DNA of 12,174 nucleotides. Source: Jimgerdemannia flammicorona. Taxonomy: Eukaryota > Mucoromycota > Endogonomycetes > Endogonales > Endogonaceae. Location: assembly GCA_003990745.1 (NCBI GenBank), contig RBNI01005750.1, forward strand, positions 1 through 12,174, read 5' to 3'. Both the position numbers and the translations under genes were made by a program. Below are positions 1 to 7,780 of the stretch, piece after piece; position 1 is the stretch's first letter; every line of letters starts with the position of its first letter. Below the pieces are notes generated by a model. The model saw only the letters and a program-made list of their open reading frames with translations. It made no database searches and was not told the origin of the DNA.

Positions 1-1278
1 TGGATAATCTGCGTAGTGGGAGAAAGGTGGAAGTCGTCATCGTCATCGTCGGAGTGGGGGGAAGTGGAAGGCATCGGCGTAGTAGGGAAAAGTCGTCGTC
101 GTCATCGTCGGAGTGGGGGAAGTGGATAATCTGCGTAATGGGAAGAAGGTGGAAGTCGTCATCGTTAGAGTGGGGGGAAGTGGATGGCATCTGTTTAGTG
201 GGAGAAAGGTGGAAGTCGTCATCGTCATCGTCGGAGTGGGGGGAAGTGGAAGGCATCGGTGTAGTAGGGAGTCGTCGTCGTCGTCATTGTCGGAGTGGGG
301 AGAAGTGGAAGGCATCGGCATAGGTGGGGGAAAGTGGAAGTCGTCATCGTCATAGTCGGAGAGGGGGAAGTGGATAATCTGCGTAATGGGAAGAAGGTGG
401 AAGCCTTCATCGTCAACGTTAGAGTAGGGGGAAGTGGATGGCATCTGCGTAGTGGAGAGAAGGTGGAGTCGTCGGAAGAGGAGTGGGGGGGAAGTGGATG
501 GCATCTACATATTGGGGGGAAGGTGGAAGTCACCATCGTCGTTATCGTCGTAGTGGGTAGTGGATGGCATATTGTGTAGTGGGGGGAAGGTCGTAGCCGT
601 CCTCGTCGTCATCACCGGAGTGGGAGGGTAAGTGGATGACATCTTGCGTAGTGGGGGGAAGGTGGAAGTCGTCCTCGTCGTCATCGTCAGAGTGGGGGGA
701 AGTGGATGGGGCATCCTGTGTAGTGGGGGAAAGGTGGAAGTCATCGTCGTCGTCATTGTCGGAGTGGGGGGAAGTGGATGGTATCTTGCGTAGTGGGAGA
801 AAGGTGGAAGTCGTCATCGTCATCGCCATCGTCATCGTTGGAGTGGGGGGAATCTGATGGCATCTTGCATAGTGGGGGAACGTGGAAGTCGTCCCCGCCG
901 TCATCGTCGGAGTGGGGGAAGCGGTGGCATCTGCGTAGTGGAGGGAAGGTGGAAGTCATCGTTATCATCGTCGGAGTGGGGGGAAGTGGATGGCATCTGC
1001 GAAGTGGGGGGAGTGGATGGCATCTGCGAAGTAAGGGGAAGGTGGAAGTCGTCGTCATTGCTTTCGTCGAGTGGGGGAAATAGAAAGGCATCGGCGTAGT
1101 AAGTCGACGCCGTCATCGCATAGTGAGGGGAAGTGAAAGGCACTGCGTACTGGGGGGAAACGTAGAAGTCATTGGCGGAGAGGGGGTGAAGAGGAAGGCG
1201 TCGGCGTGTGGGGGAGAGTGGAAGATGTCGGCGTAGTGGGGGGAAGTGGAAGATATCGGCGTAGTGGGAGAAGTCTCC
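1..1278. repeat. G-rich minisatellite, unit about 58-75 bp, roughly 20 copies
   Basis: The stretch is a run of diverged units. Each reads, in order, ggaagtggatggcatctg, then cgtagtgggagaaaggtgg, then a (tcg/tca)-rich piece, then gagtgggggg. Unit length varies (about 58, 61, 63, 66 and more), so no reading frame is kept through the array. A longer order is visible: the variant starting tggataatctgcg occurs at 1, 123 and 371, and the variant with ggcatcgg lies between them. The plus strand is very rich in G, with runs of five to seven G in most units. CpG is frequent here, unlike the right part of the window. The array begins before the window and fades by about 1278. Open frames on both strands inside it are by-products of the repeat. 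Its position could be subtelomeric or pericentromeric, but nothing in the window settles that. Confidence 0.93.
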
Positions 1279-1444
1279 AAGTTGTCATTCTAAATAATTC
1301 AAAGATATAAATTTAAAAGACATGAACTCATCATCAATTATACTACAAACTCCTCCTCATTTCATCTAGGTCTATTCCAAACCTTACCCGAATGTCACAC
1401 TTTTTTGCGGAAATCGCTTTTGGCCCAGGGAGTGTTATCTTGGT
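1279..1444. other. Short AT-rich spacer, no feature seen
   Basis: The sequence switches abruptly from the G-rich array to AT-rich DNA with no repeat unit and no open frame of note. It separates the long-unit minisatellite from the first short-unit array. Confidence 0.6.
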
Positions 1445-1573
1445 GAACGATGATCCGACGAACGATGACTTGACGAACGATGACTTGGGAACGATAGGAT
1501 AGGAAATAGCTTGGAGAGCGATTGCTTAGGTAACGATGGCTTGACTTGGAGAGCGATGGCGTGGTGATCGGTA
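1445..1573. repeat. 15-bp minisatellite, three clear units then degenerate copies
   Basis: Three adjacent 15-bp units of the form gaacgatgacttgac occupy 1445-1459, 1460-1474 and 1475-1489. After that the same words (aacgatggcttga, gagcgatggc) recur with irregular spacing to about 1573. CpG is retained in most units. Confidence 0.85.
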
Positions 1574-1739
1574 GCCTTGGTTACTCGTAAGTGGCTAGGA
1601 GGTACTCGAAAGTGTCTTGAAATCCCCTGTTGCTATGACCGAGGAATGTCTTGAGAGGCTCCTGCAATCGCGCAGCATTCCAGATAGAATACTATGATTT
1701 GAGAGAGGCTCGGAAAGGTGGCGGGGGCATTTGTAATTG

Positions 1740-1985
1740 TTGGCTTTCTGGCGGTTGTGGAAGTCTTGCAGATGTGGATGTTGATTGCAGATGTAGAGTT
1801 GCGGAGGTGGATGTAGATATAGATGACATGCGAATGTGGACGTGGAGGTGGAGTTGCTGCTGTGAATGTGTATTTGGACGTTATCGTAGATGAAGAGTTT
1901 TTCGCAGACGAAGTTGTGTTCATGCGGACTTGATGTTCTTGTGGATGTTCTAGCAGATGTGAACGTTGTTTCGATGTGAAGTATA
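1740..1985. repeat. Degenerate stretch of the 18-bp minisatellite family
   Basis: Words related to cttgcagatgtggacgtt recur here (for example at 1765-1790, 1845-1860 and 1921-1965) with broken spacing. I read them as older copies of the ordered array at 2100-2207. Open frames on both strands through 1595-2059 follow from the repeat's composition (His/Thr/Ser-rich on the minus strand) and show no recognisable protein. Confidence 0.6.
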
Positions 1986-2099
1986 TTCAGATGTAGAAAT
2001 TTTTGTTGTAAATGTGAAGTATTTGCGAATAATCCTTGTACACGTTTATCTTTTTGCAATCACAGAATACATACTTACCGATGTGGACGTGTGGACATT

Positions 2100-2207
2100 C
2101 TTGCAGATGCGGACGTTCTTGCAGACGAGGACGTTCCTGCAGACGTGGATGTTACTGCAGATGTGGATGCTCTTGCAGGCGTCGACGTTTTTTGTAGATG
2201 TCGGTGT
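2100..2207. repeat. 18-bp minisatellite, six ordered units
   Basis: Six consecutive 18-bp units follow the pattern cttgcagacgtggacgtt at 2100-2117, 2118-2135, 2136-2153, 2154-2171, 2172-2189 and 2190-2207. The last two are more diverged. Because 18 is a multiple of three, each frame shows a six-residue repeat: TFLQTR-like on plus and CKNVRI-like on minus. Neither has any other sign of being a protein. Flanking DNA holds decayed copies on both sides. Confidence 0.93.
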
Positions 2208-2440
2208 GTACTTGTGAACATATGGTCGTTCTTGAAAGATTCTGGAAAGAAAACACATTAAAGATACATATATCATCATTCAATTTAAATTAAGAACGCT
2301 TGACTTCAATACTCTGAGTCTCCCCTTTAATTCATTCTTTTGCTCGGCCCACCTCCCTTTATGTTGTTATTCCTTCTGTCCAAAAAACATACATACTTAC
2401 ATCTTTCTCGAAGAGAATAATGGCCAGGATTTAATGCAGA
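2208..2440. other. AT-rich spacer between 18-bp arrays, no gene seen
   Basis: This interval separates two stretches of the same 18-bp family. It contains no unit copies and no convincing frame. Confidence 0.5.
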
Positions 2441-2580
2441 TTTGAGCGTCCTTATGGACGGAGGTTGTGGACTGTGGATGTTCTTATGTTCTTGCGGACG
2501 TGGACGTAGATGTCCTTGTGGTCTTGCGGACGTAGACGCGGATGACCTTGTGGATGGTCTTGTGGATAACGGTGGGGTGT
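2441..2580. repeat. Second degenerate stretch of the 18-bp family
   Basis: Words such as cttgcggacgtggacgta and cttgcggacgtagacgcg, and the shorter ccttgtggat and tcttgtggat, recur at spacings near 18 bp. They share the cttgc(a/g)gacgtggacg core with the units at 2100-2207, so I take this as a diverged block of the same repeat. Confidence 0.75.
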
Positions 2581-2646
2581 CATGGTGGTGGGAAGGAAAG
2601 AATAAAAGAAATTTCAATATAAGGGCACCTGAACCTCTACGAATGC

Positions 2647-2737
2647 GAAGACCTAGCCACTATTAAGGCGAAAACATAACTACTATGAAGACACCGCCAC
2701 AACGAAGACACGACTATTGCAAAGACACAGCCACTAC
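2647..2737. repeat. 17-bp minisatellite
   Basis: Three adjacent 17-bp units (gaagacaccgccacaac-like) lie at 2687-2703, 2704-2720 and 2721-2737. A fourth at 2647-2663 is separated by a 23-bp piece that looks like an expanded, diverged unit. The unit is unrelated in sequence to the arrays on either side. Confidence 0.88.
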
Positions 2738-2798
2738 GGAAACTCACAGCGTATTTTCATTGAAGCAGATAGGACTTGTCAGAGGAAGTGGAATCATC

Positions 2799-2869
2799 GG
2801 AGGAAATCGTCGCGTAGGAGGAAATCATCTCGACAGAGGCAATGATCTCGTCTGAGAAATCGTCTCATC
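2799..2869. repeat. 18-bp minisatellite of a second kind (ggaggaaatcatctcgac)
   Basis: Units at 2799-2816, 2817-2834, 2835-2852 and 2853-2869 (the last is 17 bp) share the pattern ggaggaaatcgtctcgtc. Weaker copies precede it at about 2778-2798 and follow to about 2970 (ggtctcgtcgataaag). It differs from the cttgcagacgtgg family despite the equal period. Confidence 0.88.
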
Positions 2870-2980
2870 AGAAGAATAGGCGTTGTTAGTGGGAGGAGGG
2901 GCGTTTCCAATGGAAATTACAGTGGAGGGTGTCTCTTAGGAGAAGGAATGGTCTCGTCGATAAAGAAAATGACCAAAAGA

Positions 2981-3080
2981 GTGCAGAAGTGAAGGAGTGA
3001 AGAAGTGTAGGAGTTAAGAAGTGGAAGGAGTGAAGGAGTGAAGGAGTAAGGAGTGAAGAAGTGAAGGAATGACGGAATAG
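2981..3080. repeat. Purine-rich array of about 8 bp (gaaggagt)
   Basis: About twelve units of gaaggagt, gaagaagt and close variants run head to tail, with single-base insertions that break the register. A run of ten A follows directly. The plus strand is nearly all purine and G. Confidence 0.93.
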
Positions 3081-3606
3081 AAAAAAAAAAGGGGATGTGT
3101 TTACGCGTTTACTCGCGTGGATCAGGAATGTTCTCGAAATTTCAAGTCACAGATTTTTTTGATGTAAGCTTTACACTCGAACAATTAAAAAGGTAACATA
3201 TATGTATTGTGGCGTGCGATATATATGTCTTGCTTGCAGAATGCACTGCTTAATATGCCACTTGGTTATCTTATATACTATTTATCTTTTATCTGATAAT
3301 GTTCTGGCTCAATGTTCAGTTCAACTGCTGTTCGATTTGTTTGCATTTCTCGTTCACGTCAGTTTGGAGTTCCCATGTCGCCAGTCGTTGGTCACGTGAC
3401 TGGTCGTTCGGAATAGCGAAATGGTTGAAGAACCTTTTTACGCGGTTTCTGGCAGTCTTAAGGTGCCAATTATCCTGGTGTTCTTGGCGAAGTTTCCTGG
3501 TGAGTTTCGCGGGTTCTCTATGTTTTCTGGTGGCATTCTGATATTTTCTGGGGGGTCTTCTCTTTGATGGTGGCAGTTTGTATTTTGAATTTTGTATCAA
3601 TTTTCG
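3081..3606. other. CpG-containing unique DNA, no supported gene
   Basis: Single-exon frames exist (65 codons at 3202-3399 plus; 115 codons at 3316-3663 minus, Arg/Lys-rich). Neither has a recognisable domain, and the minus frame partly reads a degenerate repeat. The last CpG before the depleted block is at 3605-3606. I see no tRNA, promoter or terminator that I could defend. Confidence 0.5.
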
Positions 3607-3790
3607 AGGTGGTGGTGAAATAACAATTGACCTGTTCATTGTTCTTGAGTTTCTGGCAATCATTTCATGAGTTTTCTATGTTCTTTGGTGGTCTAGCATA
3701 TCCTTGGGTTGTTCTGGAGTTTCCTGGGTCTTGAATCCTAATGGTAGTCATTTTCTTACTGACTGTGGCAGTATTTTCTTATCTGGTGTG
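3440..3790. repeat. Very degenerate repeat around the word gtttctggtgg
   Basis: Variants of gttt(t/c)ctgg(t/c)gg recur at irregular spacing: cggtttctggcag, agtttcctggtgag, tgttttctggtggc, attttctgggggg, gagtttctggcaa, gagtttcctggg. I read this as an old minisatellite whose unit can no longer be fixed. It straddles the point where CpG disappears, so its two halves may have had different mutational histories. Confidence 0.4.
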
Positions 3791-4020
3791 TTTCATAGCA
3801 GTTTCCATGGCAAGAGTAATTCTTCAAACTCAAACCTCAAGCAATTGTTGCTCTAGTTATCTTGTTTTTTCCTTAGAATTATTTTGATCTCTTGGAGACA
3901 GTGGGTTTCTCTATAATCTTTTTTACTTTAAACTCAAACTGACTAAGATTTATTCACTCTTATTTTTAGGGATATTTATACATATTTCTGCTATGTCCTA
4001 GTAGCAAGGTCTGGATATAC
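3791..4020. other. CpG-free AT-rich spacer, nothing recognised
   Basis: There is no open frame, repeat unit or coding trace here. It lies between the degenerate gtttctggtgg repeat and the first of the recurring motifs at 4021. Confidence 0.5.
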
Positions 4021-4122
4021 TATTGGTTTACCAGTGGCAGTATATCAGTGGTAAAGACTATACTAATGGAGTAAGATTGAAACTCTCTTGTTCTATACTA
4101 CTGACAAAGAATATTTAGATAT
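4021..4122. repeat. Left cluster of a motif like tactgctggtaaag, in both orientations
   Basis: A minus-strand copy (tactgccactggtaaacc) lies at about 4021-4041. A plus copy (tatcagtggtaaagac) follows at about 4043, and another (tactactgacaaagaat) at 4096-4112. Related copies sit at 5323-5339 (plus) and 5367-5383 (minus). Clusters of one motif in opposite orientations some 1.3 kb apart would suit the terminal or subterminal repeats of a DNA transposon. The copies are diverged and I cannot fix an element boundary or a target-site duplication. Confidence 0.45.
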
Positions 4123-5270
4123 AAAGAGGCTATATTGTCTGCAAGTATGGTGGCTGAGAAGAGCAGTGGAACTGAGGGGTGGTAGCTGGGTTCCCCTGAT
4201 GATGAAGGTCTGAGAGATACAGTGCTCACTAAGGGGAGAGACTGGAGATTTACTATTCTTGATTGGGCTTTCTAATAAGGAAATAATGAGATATAAAAGC
4301 TTCTGATAGAGAGTAGTGAATGGGGCTCACTATATTGGGATTCACTGGCAGGGGGATGAAGGAGAGGCACCTTGGGGCCCAGTGATGTGGAGATAAGATC
4401 AAGTATTGCTGGAGGGTGCTCCCCTTATAGACTTTGATATTAGTGATAAGGTAGAGTGCCAAAGGGAGATGAGACAGAATGTATGGCCCAGCAGCTGACA
4501 GATGACTGAAATTGGAGAGAATTGGGACTGTAATAGAGTCTGGGCCTAAAGTGTAGCAGTAAGAATAGTCACCACCTAAGTACTAGGTGGTTTGGTGGTA
4601 TATGCTACAGAGAAATGTTATACTCCACTTTCACTCAAGCCACCTTGTGGAGGATAGGAACTTTGATTATAAGGAGTGCTATAATATAGAACAGGAAGTG
4701 GGGTTTGTGCAGATACCAGAACATTAGCTGGGGGAGCTTGGAGACTTCTGGTTAGTAGTTGGAAATAGATTGAGAGTTATACATAGGGGGGATAGAGAGT
4801 AGGGTTGATGGGAGAATCTGAGAGATAGATTGGTGGGGGGGGGTGGGAAGAGAGTGGCTAACTTTGGATTGGGTACTAGCAGTGTAGATAGAACTAGCAG
4901 ATTACTGGCTGTTTGTATTTGAGAAAGAAAAGTATTTGAGTTTAGGGGAGTAGTTAGTGAGATGAAAAGGGATAGAGGATATCTTGATAGACTGGTGGTT
5001 GGGATGGAGTCTGCAGGGGGGTTGGCAGTACTATTTGGTGAAGAAAATCTCTAGGCAGAGTGAGGAGAAGATTGAAGTAGTGGGTGACAGAGTGGTTTTC
5101 AGAAGAGTATAGGGGGGACACCCTCTAGAGATATTGGGTAGAGTGAAGGAGTAATATAATTAAGGTGATAGATTGGTAATAAAAGGCAAAGTCCAAGTAA
5201 CTTTAAAAAAAAAGAATATTTAGGTAATAGGGAGGACTATTCTATATTTGACTAAACTATAATACATTTG
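4123..5270. other. Unassigned CpG-free DNA, purine-rich on the plus strand
   Basis: No frame longer than 69 codons occurs (minus, 4253-4462, with no recognised domain). Conceptual reading of the minus strand from about 5040 to 4130 gives Pro/Gln/Ser/Tyr-rich stretches interrupted about every 25 codons. Pyrimidine-rich DNA gives such residues anyway, so I do not claim a gene. A perfect 7-bp inverted repeat, accacct at 4571-4577 and aggtggt at 4585-4591, lies in the middle. If the flanking motifs at 4021-4122 and 5275-5432 are transposon ends, this would be the interior. Confidence 0.4.
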
Positions 5271-5274
5271 TATA

Positions 5275-5432
5275 AAGAGTACTACTAACTAAATTGAATA
5301 AGACTGAAATACCTTTATTCTGTACTGCTGGTAAAGAATGTTGATCTTTGTCTTAAAAGGTATAGTATTCTTTATCAGTAATAAGTAAATCACCTTATTG
5401 AATTTTGTCTTCATCATACTACTCTTTAAGAG
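5275..5432. repeat. Imperfect inverted repeat, right cluster of the tactgctggtaaag motif
   Basis: The stretch from aaagagtactacta at 5275 to taaagaatg at 5340 resembles the reverse complement of 5361-5432. Shared words in the same order are aaagagta, aaatt(g/c)aataag, ttattctgtactg (ttattactg in the other arm) and taaagaat. The left arm also resembles 4070-4112 as a direct repeat. Differences are mostly transitions, as expected in this mutated block. A hairpin or a junction of two element ends would both explain it. Confidence 0.5.
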
Positions 5433-5444
5433 AAGAAGTGCTGG

Positions 5445-6182
5445 CTAAGAGATGAGAGAATAGAATAGTAGCCAATTATCTTCAATGACATTTTCTAATT
5501 CTTGTATAGCTTAAAGGTAGACTGAAGACTAGTGGATTCTTTGTTATTCCTCTTCTTGAGATTCAACAGTTTGGGCATCTTGAGATACCATGGCAGTTTT
5601 GATGGCAGAGTCTTAGTATTCTTCTTTTTTTTAGATAAGAGCTTCGGAGACTTCTTGGTTTAATTCCCATATAATGTGATGTGATATATAACTAATATGG
5701 TAGTAGGTAGTTATGGTAGCTTCTGCTAGTACTTTGATAGTAATGGGTAGTCCTTCAAAGATTTCCATAAGACTCATCAGATGGTCTTGATAGTTGTCTT
5801 AAAGAGGAGTAGTATGAAAGCTTGGCAGAGTGAGTCCAGTTTTTTGACTTTTTACAATAATATGGTTGCTCTCAATATAATTAGCAACTTCAGCTTTCAC
5901 CTAATTGACTTTTTCAATAGTGAGGTGGACAATATTCCTAGCAGTAACTCTTTATAAATAAGCTATAGCCTAGGGTATATAGTGAAAGATTTGGTAGACA
6001 TGAAGGGCTCTCTTGATCAGCCAGTTGGTAGTTAATAGTTTAGCAATAATATCTTTCTAATTATCTTCTTAGGGTTCATTATAAAGGTAGTATCCAATTT
6101 CATAGTTATATCAGAGGATCATTTGGTCAGTAGTATTCTTGAGCTATTGGGCTATTATATAGTAGTTAGTACTCAGAAAGGA
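5445..6182 (-). pseudogene. Possible decayed coding trace, product unknown
   Basis: One minus-strand frame reads for about 246 codons with 13 internal stops. The longest clean pieces are about 55 codons (around 5780-5620) and 33 codons (around 5900-5800). They carry ordinary protein-like composition: alternating hydrophobic and charged residues, for example MSLMEIFEGLPITIKV and VKAEVANYIESNHIIVK. The stop count alone is not far below chance for such AT-rich DNA, so the case rests on composition. I do not recognise a family. It points away from the plus-strand traces that begin at 6512, with a T-rich interval between them. Confidence 0.35.
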
Positions 6183-6320
6183 TACAATTTATCCAGATGA
6201 GATTTGAATCAGATTTATCATGTGATAGATTTGAATCAACTCAGATTGGTCTTGTGATCTGATCCAAATTGATCTATCCAGATTGATCCATCTAGATTGA
6301 TCTATCCAGATTGATCATAC
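6181..6320. repeat. 14-bp repeat (gattgatctatcca)
   Basis: Units at 6267-6280, 6281-6294 and 6295-6308, with a partial one at 6309-6320, follow gattgatctatcca. Upstream, gatttgaatca occurs twice 27 bp apart (6201 and 6228), which fits decayed copies of the same 14-bp register. A second 14-bp array with related words lies at 11990-12136. Confidence 0.75.
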
Positions 6321-6335
6321 AAAATCTTTAGTAAT

Positions 6336-6476
6336 ATTATCCTTACTTTTGTTCATTTTTCACTTTGTTTTTTTTCCTACTGCACTTTGGTGACATTACC
6401 CTTTCTTTTGTTCCTTCTCTTCTTTTATTCTTTCTTTGTTCTTTTTCTTTGTTTTTTTTTCTTTTCTACTGTATTA
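6336..6476. promoter_or_regulatory. Pyrimidine-rich tract between opposed coding traces
   Basis: About 140 bases are dominated by T with interspersed C, including several runs of six to nine T. They lie between the minus trace ending near 6182 and the plus trace starting at 6512. Pyrimidine-rich tracts are common upstream of fungal start sites, so this could be the remnant of a shared promoter. It could equally be simple-sequence DNA. No TATA box or start site can be assigned. Confidence 0.25.
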
Positions 6477-6511
6477 TAAGCAAACAAAACAACAGCCCTT
6501 AATTATATTGA

Positions 6512-6814
6512 TCAGTCTACTCATTTTTTTACTCTGCAATAATCATCAAAAGAGAGAGTATTCAAGATAGAAATACACTCTCTGCTGATAATGTTAAATT
6601 CTTTCTGATATGGGCAGCACACAAGCTGCTCATCAAGAGTGGTGGCAGTGATGATAGCAATGGCAATAGTGAGAATGAGGGAGAATTCTAGCAACAACTC
6701 ATAGCAACCCTTCAGACTTTGGAATTCACAGATCTCACAGCTATATATATAGCAGCCTTTTTGGAGCAGCCAATAGTAGATGTAGATTGCTCTTTTCTGC
6801 TGCTACTTGTTTAA
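6512..6814 (+). pseudogene. Decayed coding trace A, product unknown
   Basis: The frame runs for about 100 codons with a single internal stop (TAG 6689-6691), well under chance for this composition. It includes a Ser/Gly/Asn/Asp/Glu low-complexity piece (SGGSDDSNGNSENEGEF) after a hydrophobic helix-like piece (VKFFLIWAAHKLL), then a helical segment with TLQTLEFTDLTAIYIAAF. I recognise no family. It ends in TAA at 6812-6814, just inside a tandem duplication whose copies end like 3' splice sites, so the stop may lie in an old intron. With traces B (7323) and C (7781) on the same strand it may be one exon of a decayed gene. Confidence 0.5.
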
Positions 6815-6935
6815 ATTCCCCCAGCATGATCCAATTTACCTTGTGCTCTTCTTAGGGTCCACAGCTCACTACTTGTTTTAAATTCCCTCAGCATGATCCA
6901 ATTCACCTCTTGCTTTTCTTAGGGTCTACAGCTCT
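6803..6935 (+). repeat. Tandem duplication of about 66 bp with splice-acceptor-like ends
   Basis: Copy 1 is 6803-6868 and copy 2 is 6869-6935. Both start ctacttgttt and contain aattccc, cagcatgatccaatt, a pyrimidine-rich run, then cttcttag or ttttcttag, then ggtcyacagctc. The differences are mainly C/T transitions plus a one-base indel. Each copy's pyrimidine tract followed by TTAG looks like an intron 3' end, so an ancestral acceptor region may have been duplicated. Confidence 0.8.
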
Positions 6936-7094
6936 CTGGTAAGATCTGCCAACTTTATTTGCAATATCTGATCAAGATGAAGAAAGGCTGATGGACATTG
7001 CAGGGAATGCCTTTGATAGCTGAGCTATTGAGACAATGCATTATATGGTAGAGGTCTCAAAAGGAACAGAAGCAAGCCTTTGAGAGCAATCTTG

Positions 7095-7139
7095 TATAAC
7101 TTATTAGCATGTAACTTATCAGTATACAACTTACTCACA
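7095..7139. repeat. 15-bp array, three units (tgtaacttatcagta)
   Basis: Units are 7095-7109, 7110-7124 and 7125-7139, all with the core (t/c)aactta(t/c). They resemble, after rotation, the units of the array at 7223-7267. Confidence 0.8.
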
Positions 7140-7222
7140 TATGCTCTTTTCTGAAAATACCTGTCTCTGTGTTTTAGTTAACTTTATTTTTATGTGATCT
7201 CCCTTAAAATCTCTCATGCAAC

Positions 7223-7267
7223 ATCTGCATGCGACCCATCTGCATACAACCCATCTGCATGCAACTT
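7223..7267. repeat. 15-bp array, three units (atctgcatgcaaccc)
   Basis: Units are 7223-7237, 7238-7252 and 7253-7267. The core gcatgcaac(c/t)(c/t) matches the rotated unit of the array at 7095-7139, so both probably derive from one repeat split by about 84 bp. The first unit keeps a CpG (gcatgcgaccc) where the others have CpA, which shows the direction of loss. Confidence 0.85.
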
Positions 7268-7322
7268 GGCTCCTCAGATCAGGGCTCAGTTTCATTATAT
7301 GGAATAATTCAAAGTTATCTGA

Positions 7323-7628
7323 GTTTGTCTATATCTGGCATCTGATCAAATAGAGACGTTCAAGGACAAGATATTCAGCATGAGTAATACCAGTATCACC
7401 ATTAAGACTTGGGGGTCTATATTCAAATTAAAGTCAATTATTCTTAACTAAGAGATCTATTGGTCAGCAGGAGTATTCAATGATGAAGAGAATTATATCA
7501 TTATTAATAATCATAGAGAGGTGGTTGCAATAGTGGTGAAGAACCTCTACAGTGATGAGCTTTACTACCACATCAATAAGGTTTGTAAGGATTGTATCAA
7601 ATATCAGATAGCAGGAAAGAGGAGGTGA
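7323..7628 (+). pseudogene. Decayed coding trace B, product unknown
   Basis: The frame is open for about 100 codons except one TAA (7449-7451), between TGA stops at 7320 and 7626. Composition is protein-like, with pieces such as SDQIETFKDKIFSM, IYWSAGVFNDEENYII, NNHREVVAIVVKNLYSDE and KVCKDCIKYQIAGKRR, the last basic with a C-x2-C pair. I recognise no family. Two of the block's three CpGs lie in or near this interval, so it may be slightly younger or less affected. The following stretch has pyrimidine runs and a ctctccag at about 7763-7770 that could be an old intron end leading to trace C. Confidence 0.5.
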
Positions 7629-7780
7629 AAAAAGTAAGGAGGGGGGATTTGGATAGGAATTGGGTATACCATAATACTAGTAAAGAGTGGGTTCCAGAGT
7701 TCTGAAGTTCTGAAATTCTCTGTACTTATCTCTCTTTTTTTTTATTTTATTTTCTCTCCAGATAATCAATCTCTTACTGA

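Larger units (their letters stand above)
6936..7322. other. Interval between coding traces A and B, with two small 15-bp arrays
   Basis: Short coding-like pieces occur near 6940-7090, but no frame stays open for long. The two 15-bp arrays inside it are listed separately. One of the block's three CpGs is in the second array. Confidence 0.4.

Noticed and set aside
43..1143. Many overlapping frames of 73-153 codons in the first kilobase, some Asp/Ser/Pro-rich on the minus strand
   Set aside because: Unit length changes between copies, so the frame is not kept. Frames overlap on both strands and mirror the repeat composition.
1595..2059. 154-codon minus-strand frame, His/Thr/Ser-rich
   Set aside because: It reads through degenerate 18-bp repeat DNA, has no recognisable domain, and competes with plus-strand frames over the same bases.
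1445..3080. CRISPR array
   Set aside because: Units are contiguous tandem copies without unique spacers, in what appears to be a eukaryotic genome.
3316..3663. 115-codon minus-strand frame rich in Arg and Lys
   Set aside because: It partly reads the degenerate gtttctggtgg repeat, with no known domain, no supporting context and no splice signals I could tie to it.
4571..4591. Perfect 7-bp inverted repeat (accacct/aggtggt) as a regulatory site or terminator
   Set aside because: It is isolated, with no gene next to it. One such palindrome is expected by chance in this length.
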